From Lunularia cruciata (lineage: Eukaryota > Streptophyta > Marchantiopsida > Lunulariales > Lunulariaceae): a stretch of 64,000 nucleotides of DNA. Made by a program: the position numbers and the translations under genes. Location of the stretch: contig OX419760.1 in the NCBI GenBank assembly GCA_948567375.1, positions 26,660,001-26,724,000 of the forward strand, in the 5' to 3' direction. Below are positions 55,949 through 64,000 of this stretch, piece by piece. The stretch's first letter is position 1. Each line of letters begins with the position of its first letter. Under the pieces are notes generated by a model. That model did no database searches. It saw only the letters and a list, made by a program, of their open reading frames with translations, and was not told where the DNA came from.

Positions 55949-56848
55949 ATGGCGGCAATGCCGGATGTTATCCTTGCAATGCAACAACAAATCGAGCATC
56001 TTACTTGATTGTTGGATGAACGAGACCAGCAACGACGAGAACAGATAGACAGAGCGCCAGTTCGAGATGGAGAAGATCGCATTCGATTTCCGAAACCCAA
56101 GGTGTTTGAAGGCAAGAATGTTCCAGGCACAGTGGAGAATTTTGTGTTTGACTGTGAATGTTACTTTGAAGCCACCAATCTTCAAGACGAGCGGAAACAA
56201 ATTCTCTTGGCTTCTAGCCAATTGGATGGAGTGGCAAAACTTTGGTGGTGATTCCGAGTAGAAAGAGCTGAACGACAAATTGTTACACCAATTTTTACAT
56301 GGGCAGAATTCAAGGATGCAATACTTGGTCGATTTTAGACTTTAAATGCCACCCAAGCTGCACGAGATAAATTGGCGGAGTTGAGGAAAATTGGCTCAAT
56401 GAGAAGCTACATCACACAATTTCAGAATATCATCATGCAAATTCCAGATATCCAAGAAGGTGAAGTTTTGGATCAATTTGTGCGAGGATTGAAGTCACGA
56501 ACCAGATTGGAGGTGACCATGCGAGAGCCACAGAATGTAGAACAAGCCATGCAATTGGTTGAGCGTTTTGATTCCTTAGTTGCGACAACTTGGTCTCGAC
56601 CTCGACCTACACAAAACCCACCAGTACCACGAGTGGAAGAACCGGTACCAATGGAGATTGATGCTATCCAACGAAGACCACTTGGCACAGCAGATAGAGA
56701 AAGATTACGACAAAATGGAGGTTGTTTTTATTGTCGCCAGTTGGGGCATTGCATTGCTGAATGTCCACTCAAGAATGGACGACCTCGACAAGTTGCCCAA
56801 GTGGAGGTTGTGGAGCGGAATGATCAAGGAAACGAGGAATCCCAGTAG
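55949..56848 (+). pseudogene. E1 gag
   Basis: ATG at 55949-55951 (MAAMPDVILAMQQQ). One frame with three stops: TGA at about 56006 (LT*LLDE), TGA at about 56249 (LWW*FRVE) and TAG at about 56336 (GRF*TLNA). All three are one C-to-T change from CGA or CAG. The capsid-like part includes IRFPKPKVFEGKN and RSYITQFQNIIMQ. The CCHC knuckle CFYCRQLGHCIAECP is at about 56725-56770. Gag ends at 56848 and overlaps the upstream part of the pol frame. Confidence 0.85.
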
Positions 56849-56854
56849 GAGATT

Positions 56855-58722
56855 TCAAGCCGCCTACTGGGAGCTTGATTAGTTCCAATGGGATTGAAGG
56901 CTCGACCTATGCAAGTTTGCTTCACTTGCAAGGTATGATATCTAATCGGAGTTGTAGAATTTTGGTTGATTTTGGAAGTTCAGAGAATTGCATGTCTATG
57001 CAAGTAGCAAAGGAATTGGGTATTCCTATCAAGCCAGTGATTGGAAGTAGTTTGATGATGGCGGATGGTAGAAAGGGTTCTGCATTCCGCACCTTGCATC
57101 CTGTTACCTTCAAGATTGGGAAGGAGTATTTGGAGTGTATGAGGTTTGTAGTGGCACCTCTACACTATGATATCATTCTGGGTCTACCTTGGCTTGAATG
57201 TCATAAGGTTCAATTTGATTGGACCCGACACCAAATTCAAGTACAACACCAAGGTAGGAATTTCCGATTAGGTTGTCTGGCACCTTTGAGTAAGACACCT
57301 AAGAATAGTCAGTCCCAAGATGGGAAGTTTGTCGAGAAGGTAGCCATAGAGCGAATCTGGAAGGGAGATGAGTCCCAAGATGGGAAGTTTGCCAGGAAGG
57401 CAACCATGGAGCAAGCTCGGAAGAGAGATGAGTCCCTAGAAGGGAAGTTTGTTAATGAAGCAGCCATAGAGCAAGCTTTGGAGGAAGATAAGTATGTATT
57501 CGCAGTGTGGATCAAGCCGATTGCACAAGAACAATCTGAGGAGGGCCAAGTGCCGCATCAAGCGACGGTTGATCGGATAGCTCAAGAGTTTGCAGATGTG
57601 TTTCCGGATGATCTGCCAAAGGGATTACCCTCTGATCAAGGTATGCCCTTCAAGATCGAGTTATTGCCAGGGAGTACTCCAGTGAGTAGACCAATCTATC
57701 GACTCTCACCAAAGGAGTTGGAGGAGTTGCGAACAACACTTACAGAGTTGTTGGAGAAGGATTTCATACGACATAGTACCTCCCCTTGGGGAGCACCGGT
57801 ACTATTTGTTCCAAAGAAGGATGGAGGACTTCGTTTCTGTATTGATTACCGTGGGCTCAATAAGCAAACCGTGAAGAATGCATATCCCTTGCCTCGGATC
57901 GATGACTTGCTTGATCAATTAAGTGGAGCACGATACTTTTCCAAGCTAGATCTTCATAGCGGCTATTGGCAAATTCCTATTGAAGGAGAGGACGTGAAAA
58001 AGACTGCCTTTCGTACAAGGTATGGACATTTTGAGTGGAGAGTTCTACCTTTTGGACTCACTAATGCTCCAGCAGTCTTCATGGATCAGATGCATCGGGT
58101 GTTGGAGGGGCTATTGGATCAGTCTGTGGTAGTGTTCTTAGATGATATCTTAATCTATAGTAAGACAGAGGCAGAACACATGAATCATGTGCGAGAAGTC
58201 CTAAGACGACTACGACAGTGGAAATTTTACTGCAAGAAGTCAAAGTGTGCTTTTTGGCAGAAGGAGGTTACCTTCTTGGGTCATAAGATCTCATCAGAGG
58301 GGATCAAGATGGAAGAAGAGAAGATCAAGGCCATTACTGATTGGCCTACCCCGAAGGATGCTACCGAAGTACGAGCGTTCAACGGATTGGCCAGTTTTTA
58401 CCGACGGTTCATCCACTACTATGCTCATGTGGCTGCACCATTGACTGACCTCTTGGGAAAGAACTCGAGCTTCCAATGGACCACCAAGCATGAAGAAGCA
58501 TTCCAGAAGTTAAAGCATATGGTGTCTTCAAGACCCATTCTTCAACCATATGATCCTCAACTACCTTGTGTGGTTGATTTTGATGCTTCTAACTTTGCAA
58601 TTGGAGCTGTGTTGCAACAAGAATTTCCAGATGGACTACATCCTATTGCCTTTGTGTCTCGCCGACTAAATACAGCTGAAAGAAATTACTCTGCTCGAGA
58701 TCGGGAACAACTTGCAATGGTA
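56855..58722 (+). pseudogene. E1 pol: protease, RT, RNase H (truncated)
   Basis: The frame is open upstream of 56875 and overlaps the end of gag in the -1 frame, so Pol was probably made by -1 frameshifting. Protease: [12 protein letters not shown] near 56955-56990 with D-F-G in place of D-S-G. A three-unit 20-residue repeat follows at about 57310-57490. [26 protein letters not shown] and active site [12 protein letters not shown] near 58125-58165. RNase [16 protein letters not shown] near 58570-58615, then IAFVSRRLN. The protein is cut after REQLAMV by M1. A few residues past 58722 are fused M1 LTR sequence and not part of the gene. Confidence 0.9.
57310..57490 (+). repeat. Three tandem 60-bp units in E1 pol
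   Basis: Units of 60 bp encode (D)ESQDGKF followed by about 13 residues rich in Lys, Ala and Glu. They lie between protease and RT and stay in frame. E2 has the same array at about 3730-3905. Confidence 0.85.
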
Positions 58723-58827
58723 TGTCGTGCGTATATACATCGCTACACAACATACATCGCTGTCAACATCATACACTATAAAAGCACAACTCACACATAA
58801 GTCATACATAGACTCTAAAGTGCCACA
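58723..58827 (-). repeat. 105-bp repeat, left copy
   Basis: Plus strand TGTCGTGCGTATATAC to AAGTGCCACA. It contains CTATAAAAG, a strong TATA box on the plus strand, opposite to the element. Confidence 0.92.
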
Positions 58828-59014
58828 ATAATCAGATTGCTTAACACTCTCAACTCAACTCAACTCAGATCAGTACTTGATCTGTCACTCTATAAACTGC
58901 CAACAACTGGGCACTGATTACAGTCAAGCCACACCCACTCAAGCATAGAGAATCCAGGTGACGCTCGCCGGCCTCTGTCCACCATAGCCAGGAACTCGAA
59001 GGCTCAACATCAGA

Positions 59015-59040
59015 GAAGTGAGCTCTCTGGAGCTCACTTC
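59015..59040. other. Perfect 11-bp hairpin in the M1 LTR
   Basis: GAAGTGAGCTC, loop TCTG, GAGCTCACTTC. It could fold in RNA or act as a protein-binding palindrome. Confidence 0.85.
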
Positions 59041-59279
59041 GAAACTATACCCCTTGGACTCGAGCTAGCCCTGAAACCCTAACGGTCCCGCTGATGGCAC
59101 ACTCGACGGTGCAAACGGTGCAAAGTGACGGTGGGCCCCACCGTGAAGTCAGTACCCCAAACACAAAATCTAACCGTCGGAAAGTAGTCCCTAAGAAACT
59201 GCTAGAATGACTCTAACTACCATCACTGGAACTCCAGTGTCCGAGCATCTAGATGCGGAACTACAAATGGCGTGACAGC

Positions 59280-59384
59280 TGTCGTGCGTATATACATCGC
59301 TACACAACATACATTGCTGTCAACATCATACACTATAAAAGCACAACTCACACATAAGTCATACATAGACTCTAAAGTGCCACA
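59280..59384 (-). repeat. 105-bp repeat, right copy
   Basis: Near-identical to 58723-58827 (one C/T difference seen). It adjoins the polypurine tract. Confidence 0.92.
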
Positions 59385-59400
59385 ATCGCCCCCCTAGCTG
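59385..59400 (-). other. M1 polypurine tract
   Basis: AGCTAGGGGGGCGAT in element orientation directly before the LTR start TGTGGCAC. This is the expected plus-strand primer position. Confidence 0.75.
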
Positions 59401-59553
59401 GCGGTTAGGCCCCTCTAACTCCAGATAGCCATCTACTCTAAGTATATGGTATACCCTCTAATGGGCAAAGATCAGGAGGCCTGGTGCTATGGAGCCCCAT
59501 CGTTAGTCGCCTGTCTGCAATCTATACCATATAAAGAATGAACTAGCTATAGG
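59401..59553 (-). other. M1 3' untranslated spacer
   Basis: About 150 bp between the pol stop and the polypurine tract. No gene is seen. Confidence 0.6.
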
Positions 59554-62500
59554 TCAAGTACATCTAGGACATAACCACTGTCCTTGAGGAACCACCGTGA
59601 GGGGAGGAGTCATACATGCCATATGCCATCCTCTCGAACAGCTATCACACACTAACATAGTAGCAGCTCCACCAGAAGAGCCACATAACATACACCTCAA
59701 GCCTGCATGTACAAGTGCCAAGCTTGGGTCCATAGTACCATCAATGTTTGGGAGGTGGCATGGCGCACAATTGCGCACATGATCCTTCCAAACAACACCA
59801 TCACGTCCTTCTAACACAAGGACTCCAGATGGCAAAACCTCGCGCACTCTCAAGATAGTGCGGCCTGTAGAAACATCAAGTGTTGTCGGTGCTGTCTGCT
59901 GTAGATATACATAGTCGCCTGGATGAAATTGACGGATCAAGGGTCTATAACCTCCTCCTCGAATGGTAGCATAGCGTAAAGTATCTCTATGCTGAGCAAT
60001 CGCCAAGTTCTCAAAGGCCATCGGCATCACTCTCCGAAAGATCTCTGCCCGCTGAGAACATGCGCTCATCCATACATCAGGGTCATCCAAGTCCAAAACT
60101 ACAGTAGCATCTCGACGAATGGCTGCAGGTAAATCTGGATCTCGTCCATAGAGTAGAAAGTATGGAGAGAAGGATACTAAGGAGGCTTGCCGGCTGAACC
60201 GATAGCCCATGGCCAACCAAGGTAACTGGAGATCCCAATCTCCCAAGTGGCCTCTCTGCAAACCATACTTTTGCAATCCTCTCTTCACCATCTGAACCAC
60301 TCTCTCTGCTAGGCCATCTGCCTCAGGGTGATCTCGGGATGTAGTACGATGATCAATCAAAGCCTTGTCACACAAGACCTGAAACTCTCCCAAGAACTCT
60401 GTACCCTGATCAGTCAAAACCTCAGCTGGTGCACCAAAATGACTAAGAACTCGATCCAGGAACGAGTAAGCTGTCCCTTCACTAGACTTGTCAGGAAGTG
60501 CCACCAACTCAATCCACTTGGAGAAGTGCTCCACCATCACCAAAACATACCGATGATGTCTCACAGTCAGCGGTAAAGGTCCGGCGAAGTCCAAACTCCA
60601 ACGGTAACCCAATCCCATGATAGGTAATGGGTGTAACTGTGGCGTAGGAGCATTGAATGATGCTCTAACTCGGTCACAAACCACACATCTGGCAACAAAC
60701 TGCTGTACCTCGGTCTGCATACCGCACCACCAATAATGACTCTGGAGTAAGCTATATGTACGCTTTACTCCAAAATGTCCTAGCTCCTCATGAGCATGAC
60801 GGACCAACTGTGGTCTCTGTGATGGAAGTGGTACTACTCGCACTCTACCATCCTCCCATACATGCAAAAGGTGTCTACCCTCCAATCTGAGCCGTCTGGC
60901 TCGCTGAAGAACACGGTCTCTCTCCTTGGCCCCAATTGTGCCACCCACAACACCAGTGCGAAGATAGTCCATCACTAAGACATCATCATGAATGTCTCGC
61001 TGAACTGTACCAATATCTTCACTCTCTGGATCTGTGACCTCAATAACTCCTCCTGTATGCGCTGAGAGAGATACCACCAAAGTCTTTGCAAATATACACA
61101 GAAAGGCCGATGCATGCCAACCTGGCACCATCTCCTCATCTGTCTCACCATGCCAACGTGCTCCGGTCTGATCCTGCTGGCTGGGACATGGGTTTCTACT
61201 CAACCCATCTGCATCACGGTTCACCACTCCAGGTCTGTGAACAACCGTGAAATCATACTCTTGTAAAATCAGAGCCCATCGTGCAAGCTTCCCTGAAAGC
61301 TTGTCAGACTCCATCAACCACTTCAGCGGCTGATGATCAGTGATGAGAGTGAAGGGGTTACCAAACAGGTAACATCGGAAATGTGCTACTGCCCAAATTG
61401 CTGCCAAGCACTCTCCCTCATATGAACTATACTTCGCCTCCGCTGAATTGTTGGAGCGACTAGCATAGGCCACCACAAACTCCTTCTCCTCATCATCATG
61501 TTGGGTGAGCACCGCTCCAAGCCCCAACATACTCCAATCAGTGTGAACCTGAAATGGTCGTCCCCTGATCGGTCTCCTCAAAATAGGAGCAGATGTCAAC
61601 CTCTCCTTGAGCTCTACAAAAGCTCTCTCCTGCTCATCTCCCCAACACCACTCCTGTGTAAGCTTGGTCAGCTTCGTCAAGGCCTTGGCAATGGCACTAA
61701 ATCCTCTAACATAGCGGCAATAGAAGTTTGCCAACCCAAGGAATGCTCGCACTCTGCTCACATCCGTAGGTCGAGGAATACGTGCAATAGCCTCCACCTT
61801 GGTCTGCTGAACACCAAGTCCTCCGGGGTAGATAGTGTGACCCAAATACTCAACCTGCTCATGGAAGAACCTACACTTCCCAGGATGTAATTTGAGTCCA
61901 TGAGATCTCAACCTCTCAAACACCTCCAACAACTGTCTCTCATGCTCCTCCACAGTAGTGCTATACACCAAAATGTCATCAATATAGCACCGAGCAAAAT
62001 CCAGTCCAGCTAGGATCCTATCCATGACCCTCTGGAACTCAGCAGGAGCATTCTTCAACCCAAATGGTAAGAATCTCCACTGATATAACACATCCTTGCC
62101 GTGAGGATCAATAGCCCAAAATGCTGTCTTGGACTTATCTTCCTCCTTGATCGGCAACTGATGATATCCCGCTCGAAGATCCAAAGTACTGAAGACCTTT
62201 GCATGCCCAATTGCATCAAAAATCTCCTCCGGTGTAGGCATGGCATACCGATCAACCCTGGTCTGTCGGTTGATAGGATGGTAATCTCCACACATCCGCC
62301 TATCTGTATAGTTGCCATGCATATCCTTCTTGGCTGGCATCACTGTCGCTGATGCATACTCTCCATGTGAAATCTCCACCAAACCAGCCTCAAAAAGGTC
62401 ACTACTCCGGCTCTAAATCAATGTCCTCTCCATCTCACTATATCAATAAGGACGTCGGAAAACAGGTGTGTCGCTAGTCAGCTTAATTCGTATACCAGGT

Positions 62501-62667
62501 CCCTTCAGAGCACCCAAATCCTTCATACTGAAGGCAAAACAACTCGTGTGACTCCTCAAGAACCACCAAACCCTCCGTCTTTCCTCTCCAGTAAGCTTGG
62601 GTCCAAGATCTGGCTCCCAAGTATCCTCTGTAACTGTAGTAGGAGTGGAAGACGTACTGACTGGCTG
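59554..62667 (-). pseudogene. M1 RT - RNase H - integrase - PHD polyprotein
   Basis: One frame from the leaky stop to 59554; the last 942 codons (59554-62382) are uninterrupted. RT: RMCGDYHPINRQT, FSTLDLRAGYHQL, and YIDD in CYIDDILVYS (about 61970-62000). RNase H: VHTDWSMLGLGAVL (about 61515-61555) and ITDHQPLKWL. Integrase: HEELGHFGVKRTYSLL then CVVCDR (zinc finger, about 60680-60800), core LDFAGP, LTDQGTEF and DGLAERVV as D, D, E. The C-terminal tail ends in a PHD finger. In-frame stops at 62443-62445 (TGA) and 62413-62415 (TAG) inactivate this copy; M2 has sense codons (Lys, Gln) at those places. It is not chromodomain-bearing. Confidence 0.92.
59557..59700 (-). other. PHD finger at the integrase C-terminus of M1
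   Basis: The spacing is C-x2-C-x11-C-x2-C-x4-H-x2-C-x14-C-x2-C: CMLC, CDSC, H in GWHMAC, CPRC at the very end of the protein. This is a complete C4HC3 PHD signature, including the Trp two residues before the last Cys pair. PHD fingers read histone H3 tails. It takes the place that a chromodomain has in chromoviruses. Confidence 0.88.
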
Positions 62668-62670
62668 CTA
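62662..62670 (-). promoter_or_regulatory. Probable leaky stop: UAG CAG CCA
   Basis: TAG at 62668-62670 followed by CAG CCA, matching UAG-CAR-YYA. It lies between the methyltransferase part and the RT part, both in the same frame, and is identical in M2 (23884-23892). Ribosomes reading through would produce a Gag-protease-methyltransferase-Pol fusion as a minor product. Confidence 0.7.
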
Positions 62671-64000
62671 CACTGGGCCCTTGGGAGCAATGGTGTCATG
62701 CTCCCGACCACTAGAGGTCTCAACCTCTGTGTGAAAAACTCCCTCCACTCTGGCTGCAAGCTCCATACGTCCTCTGGCTGCATCCCATGTGGACCAAGGG
62801 TGTAATCCAAGTAGCCCACGCTCACCTGGATGGACTCCAAGTAGACCACTCTCCCTAGTAGCTACTGGATGTGTCCCAAGAATACCATGTCCACTCGGTC
62901 CATCGCCCCCAGCATGTGCTTGAATCGTCTCGATAGGCACAGGGCTCACAAGTGTCCGAGTGGTGATGCCTATCAAGCGCATCCTACGCTGCTCTGCCAA
63001 ACCAAGGCTCACAATCCAGGTCAAACAGTTCAGGTCCATAGCCTGACCTAACACATGACGCCTGGATGCCTCTGACACTGCTGGAACAGCGGTAATACCG
63101 GTGCAAAAACCCATCGCCCGCTCTCTCTCATCAGCATTGGGCTCCACCAACTACTGTAACTGTGAGTCCCAAACAAGTCCAGGTCCTCCCTCTCGAAAAG
63201 CATGAGAGCCTGGGAAACTCATGAGTGTGGGAAATGCAGCTCTAGGCTGTCCAACTAGGTTCACCACTGCCATAGGTGACCTATCAGCCACTACCACTGT
63301 CTGAGACTGACGTCCAGCATCCAAGATATCATCAACAAGAATGTGGTCTAGTCGCTGAATCCCATCATAACTACGCTGTAGAACCTCTCTGGGTAAAAGG
63401 TTCGTCCACCAAAGACAAAGACGATGAGCCTGTGATCCCACTCTGGCTGCATCTAACAATACAGCAGGTCCCATCCAAGAATGGACCTGATGTGTACTCG
63501 CCACCACTCTAGTGCGAGAATCACCCATCAATGGAACGTTCTCCAAAAGGTAAGCTGGAGAAACAGACTGATGACCTGGAGATGTCGTAGTATCCGTAAC
63601 ATCTCCCAAAACACACCAGAACGAGGATCCTGAAGACCCAAACCGCGGCCCGCACGTGTATGTCCCTGACATGGCCATCCAGAAATCACCAAGTGAATAG
63701 GCCCATGTCTCTCTAGGTCATGCGCCCCCAATAAGGAAATGTCTCCTGGTAAGGCCTTCTGGTAACCTCTGACTGTTGACATCGGTAATAACTCCGGATA
63801 CCGATAGGCCAAGTGTGCCACATGATGTAGAGAGACTCGCATAGCAGTCTCATCTCTCTCTACATACAAGTACCTCTGTACTCGGATACCCGCCTGTAAC
63901 ACCGCAGCTAGTCCGGTGCTGATCCCACCAAACAACTCTAATAGACATATCCCCTCTACTGGATACTGCCAAGCAATGAGTGTGGTATCCAGAGGTGTCA
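62671..64000 (-). pseudogene. M1 DNA cytosine-5 methyltransferase domain
   Basis: On the minus strand: motif I LLELFGGISTGL (about 63905-63945), motif II-like YLYVERDETA, motif IV GWPCQGHTRAG with the catalytic Cys codon at 63669-63671, motif VI YLLENVPLMGD (about 63525-63560), motif VIII-like AHRLCLWWTNL (about 63405-63440), FPTLMSFPGSHAF (about 63200-63240), motif X-like ERAMGF and RHVLGQAMDLNCLTW (about 63025-63130). The order is unpermuted and looks DNMT3-like, unlike plant DRM. It would transfer methyl groups from S-adenosylmethionine to cytosine. One lost base near 63574 (M2 has it) and TAG at 63151-63153 break it. The domain opens at the window edge with LDTTLIAWQYP. About 160 residues of linker follow to the leaky stop. 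Confidence 0.92.

Larger units (their letters stand above)
55256..58722 (+). mobile_element. E1: best copy of the E Gypsy family, cut by M1
   Basis: 5' LTR 55256-55677, PBS 55679-55690, gag 55949-56848, pol from about 56870. It is truncated inside RNase H at 58722 by the LTR of M1; its integrase and 3' LTR are expected beyond the window. Gag has a few stops, while pol is open from 56875 to the junction. Confidence 0.92.
58723..59384 (-). repeat. M1 3' LTR with terminal 105-bp direct repeats
   Basis: In element orientation it runs TGTGGCACTTTAG to CGCACGACA, 662 bp. Its first and last 105 bp (59280-59384 and 58723-58827) are direct copies of each other with one difference seen. Each copy begins TG and ends CA. 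A polypurine tract borders the outer copy at 59385-59395. The only alternative I considered is that the true LTR is the 105-bp unit and the segment is a small extra element. Confidence 0.7.
58723..64000 (-). mobile_element. M1: Gypsy element with DNA methyltransferase and PHD finger (partial)
   Basis: 3' LTR 58723-59384, polypurine tract, then on the minus strand PHD, integrase, RNase H, RT, a TAG CAG CCA stop, and a DNA methyltransferase that continues past the right edge. It is inserted in the RNase H of E1. M1 is much better preserved than M2: in 4.4 kb I find one frameshift and three lineage-specific stops besides the TAG shared with M2. The gag and protease parts lie outside the window but are seen in M2. 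Confidence 0.93.

Noticed and set aside
57310-57490. CRISPR-like array
   Set aside because: Units are contiguous 60-bp coding repeats with no spacers, inside a retrotransposon pol.
58723-59384. Free-standing TRIM element
   Set aside because: No PBS next to either 105-bp copy, no polypurine tract inside, and no target duplication around the unit; the LTR interpretation fits the adjacent polypurine tract better, though it is not settled.
63151-63678. Open frame of 175 codons as an independent gene
   Set aside because: It is the second half of the M1 methyltransferase, displaced by one lost base; motif VI and VIII text fits the domain order.
62671-64000. Methyltransferase as bacterial contamination or a host DRM gene
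   Set aside because: It is in frame with RT, repeated in M2 in the same order, and its motif order is not the permuted order of plant DRM.

Overview
This window is almost entirely transposon DNA: nested Ty3/Gypsy (Metaviridae-type) LTR retrotransposons at several stages of decay. I see no host gene, rRNA, tRNA gene or CRISPR array. Plant-type PBSs (tRNA-iMet TGGTATCAGAGC; tRNA-Asp-like), Tat/Athila-like and chromodomain-bearing lineages, very long LTRs and deep nesting point to a land plant with a large genome (fern, lycophyte or gymnosperm are possible). The species cannot be named from this sequence.

I name the families locally. E: LTR about 420 bp, iMet PBS, + strand copies E1 and E2, - strand copy E3. 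A/C: 679-bp LTR TGTAACACCC..GGCTCACA, tRNA-Asp-like PBS, one long gag-pol plus a small zinc-knuckle ORF. F: chromodomain element, LTR about 700 bp. B: Tat-like with 3.7-kb LTRs that carry their own ~866-codon reading frame. M: an element whose polyprotein contains a DNA cytosine-5 methyltransferase upstream of RT and a PHD finger at the integrase C-terminus.

Layout: 1-1615 E3 (-); 1694-6241 E2 (+); 6242-13849 element A (-); 13850-14993 LTR-B fragment (+); 14994-51225 the old element M2 (-), repeatedly interrupted by F (15428-21458), a solo LTR-A (21637-22328), a solo LTR-A (26182-48281) that itself holds element B (26337-47740), which holds the young element C (33867-41669), and another solo LTR-A (48896-49625); 51226-52268 LTR-B fragment (-); 52269-55240 LTR-B fragment (+); 55256-58722 E1 (+), cut by M1; 58723-64000 M1 (-), running off the right edge.

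The most interesting system is family M. Its order, from M1 plus the older copy M2, is Gag with two zinc knuckles, aspartic protease, C5 DNA methyltransferase (motifs I, IV, VI, VIII, X in unpermuted DNMT3-like order), a UAG CAG CCA stop that fits the UAG-CAR-YYA leaky-stop consensus and is kept in both copies, then RT, RNase H, integrase and PHD finger. This suggests a retrotransposon that carries both a DNA-methylation writer and a chromatin reader, with the methyltransferase made on the abundant Gag side of a readthrough stop. Both copies here are damaged, largely by changes compatible with C-to-T transition.

Element C is the freshest insertion (LTRs differ at about 2 of 679 positions by eye; uninterrupted 1608-codon gag-pol) and could be active. 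All copy-to-copy comparisons were made by eye.
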